Assembly (NCBI GenBank): GCA_964420995.1
Contig: CAYQUX010000003.1
Span: forward strand, 62,001 to 126,000
Direction: 5' to 3'
Source of the DNA: Leptolinea sp964420995
GTDB lineage: Bacteria; Chloroflexota; Anaerolineae; Anaerolineales; Anaerolineaceae
Length of the DNA: 64,000 nucleotides
The notes below the pieces were generated by a model. That model saw only the letters and a list, made by a program, of their open reading frames with translations, had not been told where the DNA came from and searched no databases. Shown here piece after piece: positions 62,969-64,000 of the stretch (positions within the stretch are counted from its first letter, which is position 1; each line of letters starts with the position of its first letter). The position numbers and the translations under genes are program-made.

Positions 62969-63173
62969 ATGGATCGATAGGATCACCGATTCCTGAATCC
63001 GGCGGAAAACTCACCCGGGAACAGATCACTCACCTTATGACACCATTGTTATCCGATGGCGCGAGGATAGGAAGGTGATGGTTTGCCAATGAGTTGGTGG
63101 AGGAATTACGCGCGTTTTTCCGGTATGATTACGCAGCCGAAATCTTGTAAGCGGTCATAAAGAAGGTGTAATC
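62969..63173 (+). other. Intergenic gap with a possible decayed coding stretch
   Basis: 205 bases after metH. One frame (62971-63150) reads coding-like on both sides of a single TGA (GGKLTREQITHLMTPLLSDG, then WFANELVEELRAFFRYDYAA, to a TAA). This may be a pseudogene tail, but it is too short to prove. Confidence 0.3.
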
Positions 63174-63629
63174 TTGCTTAAACCATCGGGAAAAATCTAC
63201 AGATTCATTGTCACGTTCTTTTTGATTGCCATGGCCGGATTGACCCTCTACTCATCCGTTCAAGGCTATCGACTCGCAACTGCTTCCGTGGATGGATTAA
63301 CCGGCGATGACATGGTCACTGCCTGGGATAAGCGTTTGCGAAAAGTCCGCAACATTCTTCCGGAATACGGCACCATCGGTTACATGGCTGACTGGGATAT
63401 TCCGGGTTACAAATACGGCTCAAGCGACCAGGAAGTGGAATTTCTGCTCGCGCAATACACAGTCGCTCCGCTTGTATTGGAACGCGGCAGCGATCATGAC
63501 CTGATCCTGGGCAATTTCAGCGACAACGGCGATCCCCAGAAGATGGAAAATGTGCAAAAGCAATTGGGATTAAGGATCATTCAACCGTACTCCAACGAAA
63601 TCTTCCTGATGGAGCGGCTAGAGAAATGA
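63174..63629 (+). CDS. Uncharacterised membrane-anchored protein
   Basis: 151 residues with a TTG start that has GAAGG eight bases before it. One membrane span (about 10-28, FIVTFFLIAMAGLTLYSSVQ), then a soluble domain (LPEYGTIGYMADWDIPGYKY, LAQYTVAPLVLERGSDHDLI). No family recognised. The stop overlaps the following ATG (ATGA), so both belong to one operon, probably for an envelope function. Confidence 0.72.
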   Translation: MLKPSGKIYRFIVTFFLIAMAGLTLYSSVQGYRLATASVDGLTGDDMVTAWDKRLRKVRNILPEYGTIGYMADWDIPGYKYGSSDQEVEFLLAQYTVAPLVLERGSDHDLILGNFSDNGDPQKMENVQKQLGLRIIQPYSNEIFLMERLEK

Positions 63630-64000
63630 GCTACCTCGTCTACCTCACCCTCTTACCTCCCCTTCTGCTGGGTTTCCTGCTGGCCGTCTGGATCACCCTA
63701 CCCTCTCGCAAGATCAATTGGCTTTTTTTGATCTCGATAGGCATCCCGCTGGGTTTTGGTTTGACCGCCTGTCTGTTATTCCTCTGGTCCACTATATTCA
63801 ATCCCTCCTTTCCCGGGTACTGGATCATCGAATGGTTGTTGATTGTCTGCCTGGCTTTTCTTCTGTGGAAAAACCGCGACACCATCCGCAAGAATTTGCC
63901 CGAGCCGCGAAAATGGTCGTGGTTGGACTGGCTGTGCGCGTCTGGATTTCTTGTCGTAATCATCATCGGTCTGGTTGCCTTTTGTGACTATACGAATGCC
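63626..64000 (+). CDS. Membrane protein, 3' end beyond window
   Basis: 125 residues visible, open to the window edge. ATG overlaps the previous TGA. At least four hydrophobic spans (LTLLPPLLLGFLLAVWITL, FLISIGIPLGFGLTACLLFL, IIEWLLIVCLAFLLW, LVVIIIGLVAF). Resembles the N-terminus of a GT-C type polytopic enzyme, but this is too little sequence to name. Confidence 0.7.
   Translation, partial: MSYLVYLTLLPPLLLGFLLAVWITLPSRKINWLFLISIGIPLGFGLTACLLFLWSTIFNPSFPGYWIIEWLLIVCLAFLLWKNRDTIRKNLPEPRKWSWLDWLCASGFLVVIIIGLVAFCDYTNA

Noticed and set aside
1..64000. Mobile element, prophage or defence island
   Set aside because: No transposase, integrase, restriction or phage structural gene, and no flanking repeats, were found.

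Overview
The window reads as a stretch of chromosome from a Chloroflexota bacterium, most likely class Anaerolineae. This placement is inferred from gene content and protein style: bacterial F420 genes, a pgpH-ybeY-dgkA block, Chloroflexi-style peptide-transporter proteins and moderate GC. No rRNA is present to prove it. No insertion sequence, phage, integrase or CRISPR array was found. Genes are densely packed, many with ATGA-type overlaps.

Layout. (1) 1-5613, minus strand: a coenzyme F420 operon read as SsnA-type aminohydrolase, npdG, cofE, a 2H phosphoesterase, cofD, cofC and an F420-dependent LLM oxidoreductase cut by the window edge. (2) 5771-12944, plus strand: M20 peptidase, YqhQ/DUF1385, ComEA-like, YqeY, PgpH-type c-di-AMP phosphodiesterase, YbeY, DgkA and an endonuclease IV-like protein. 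(3) 12941-18856: two orphan response regulators, DUF192, a LysM-M23 peptidase, two linked unknown proteins, a small DUF4177-like protein and a zinc-ribbon protein; then a tRNA-Arg. (4) 19455-35859: a 16.4-kb secondary-lipid/PUFA-synthase-like (pfa-type) locus. It encodes KS-AT-ACP3 with a KR split over two genes, a KR/PKS-type DH protein, a PfaB-like acyltransferase, a twin FabA-type DH protein that lacks the usual KS-CLF, a PfaD enoyl reductase, a PPTase and a three-subunit acyl-CoA carboxylase. It therefore carries its own acyl-carrier activation, extender-unit supply and full reductive cycle. (5) 36033-38506: an FGE-sulfatase-domain lipoprotein-like protein, an EamA permease and a MOSC protein. 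(6) 38592-42925, minus strand: a SorC regulator with E1-alpha, E1-beta and E2 of a 2-oxoacid/acetoin dehydrogenase. (7) 43095-47427, minus strand: a peptide/nickel-type ABC operon (binding protein, two permeases) with a cyclophilin. The binding protein appears circularly permuted. (8) 47974-64000, mostly plus: tRNA-Asp, a SBP3-PAS-HD-GYP sensor, a GT-C membrane protein, Dus, PPK2 (minus), EF-P, a Cys-rich protein, a HAD-DinB fusion, a PAS-GAF-GGDEF cyclase, MetH and two membrane proteins, the last cut by the window end.

The most unusual material is the pfa-like locus with its split ketoreductase and dedicated carboxylase. Next come the permuted binding protein and the F420 operon carrying a 2H phosphoesterase and an SsnA-type deaminase. 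Second-messenger turnover is also well represented (c-di-GMP synthesis and hydrolysis, c-di-AMP hydrolysis). All functions are inferred from sequence motifs; no database search was run.
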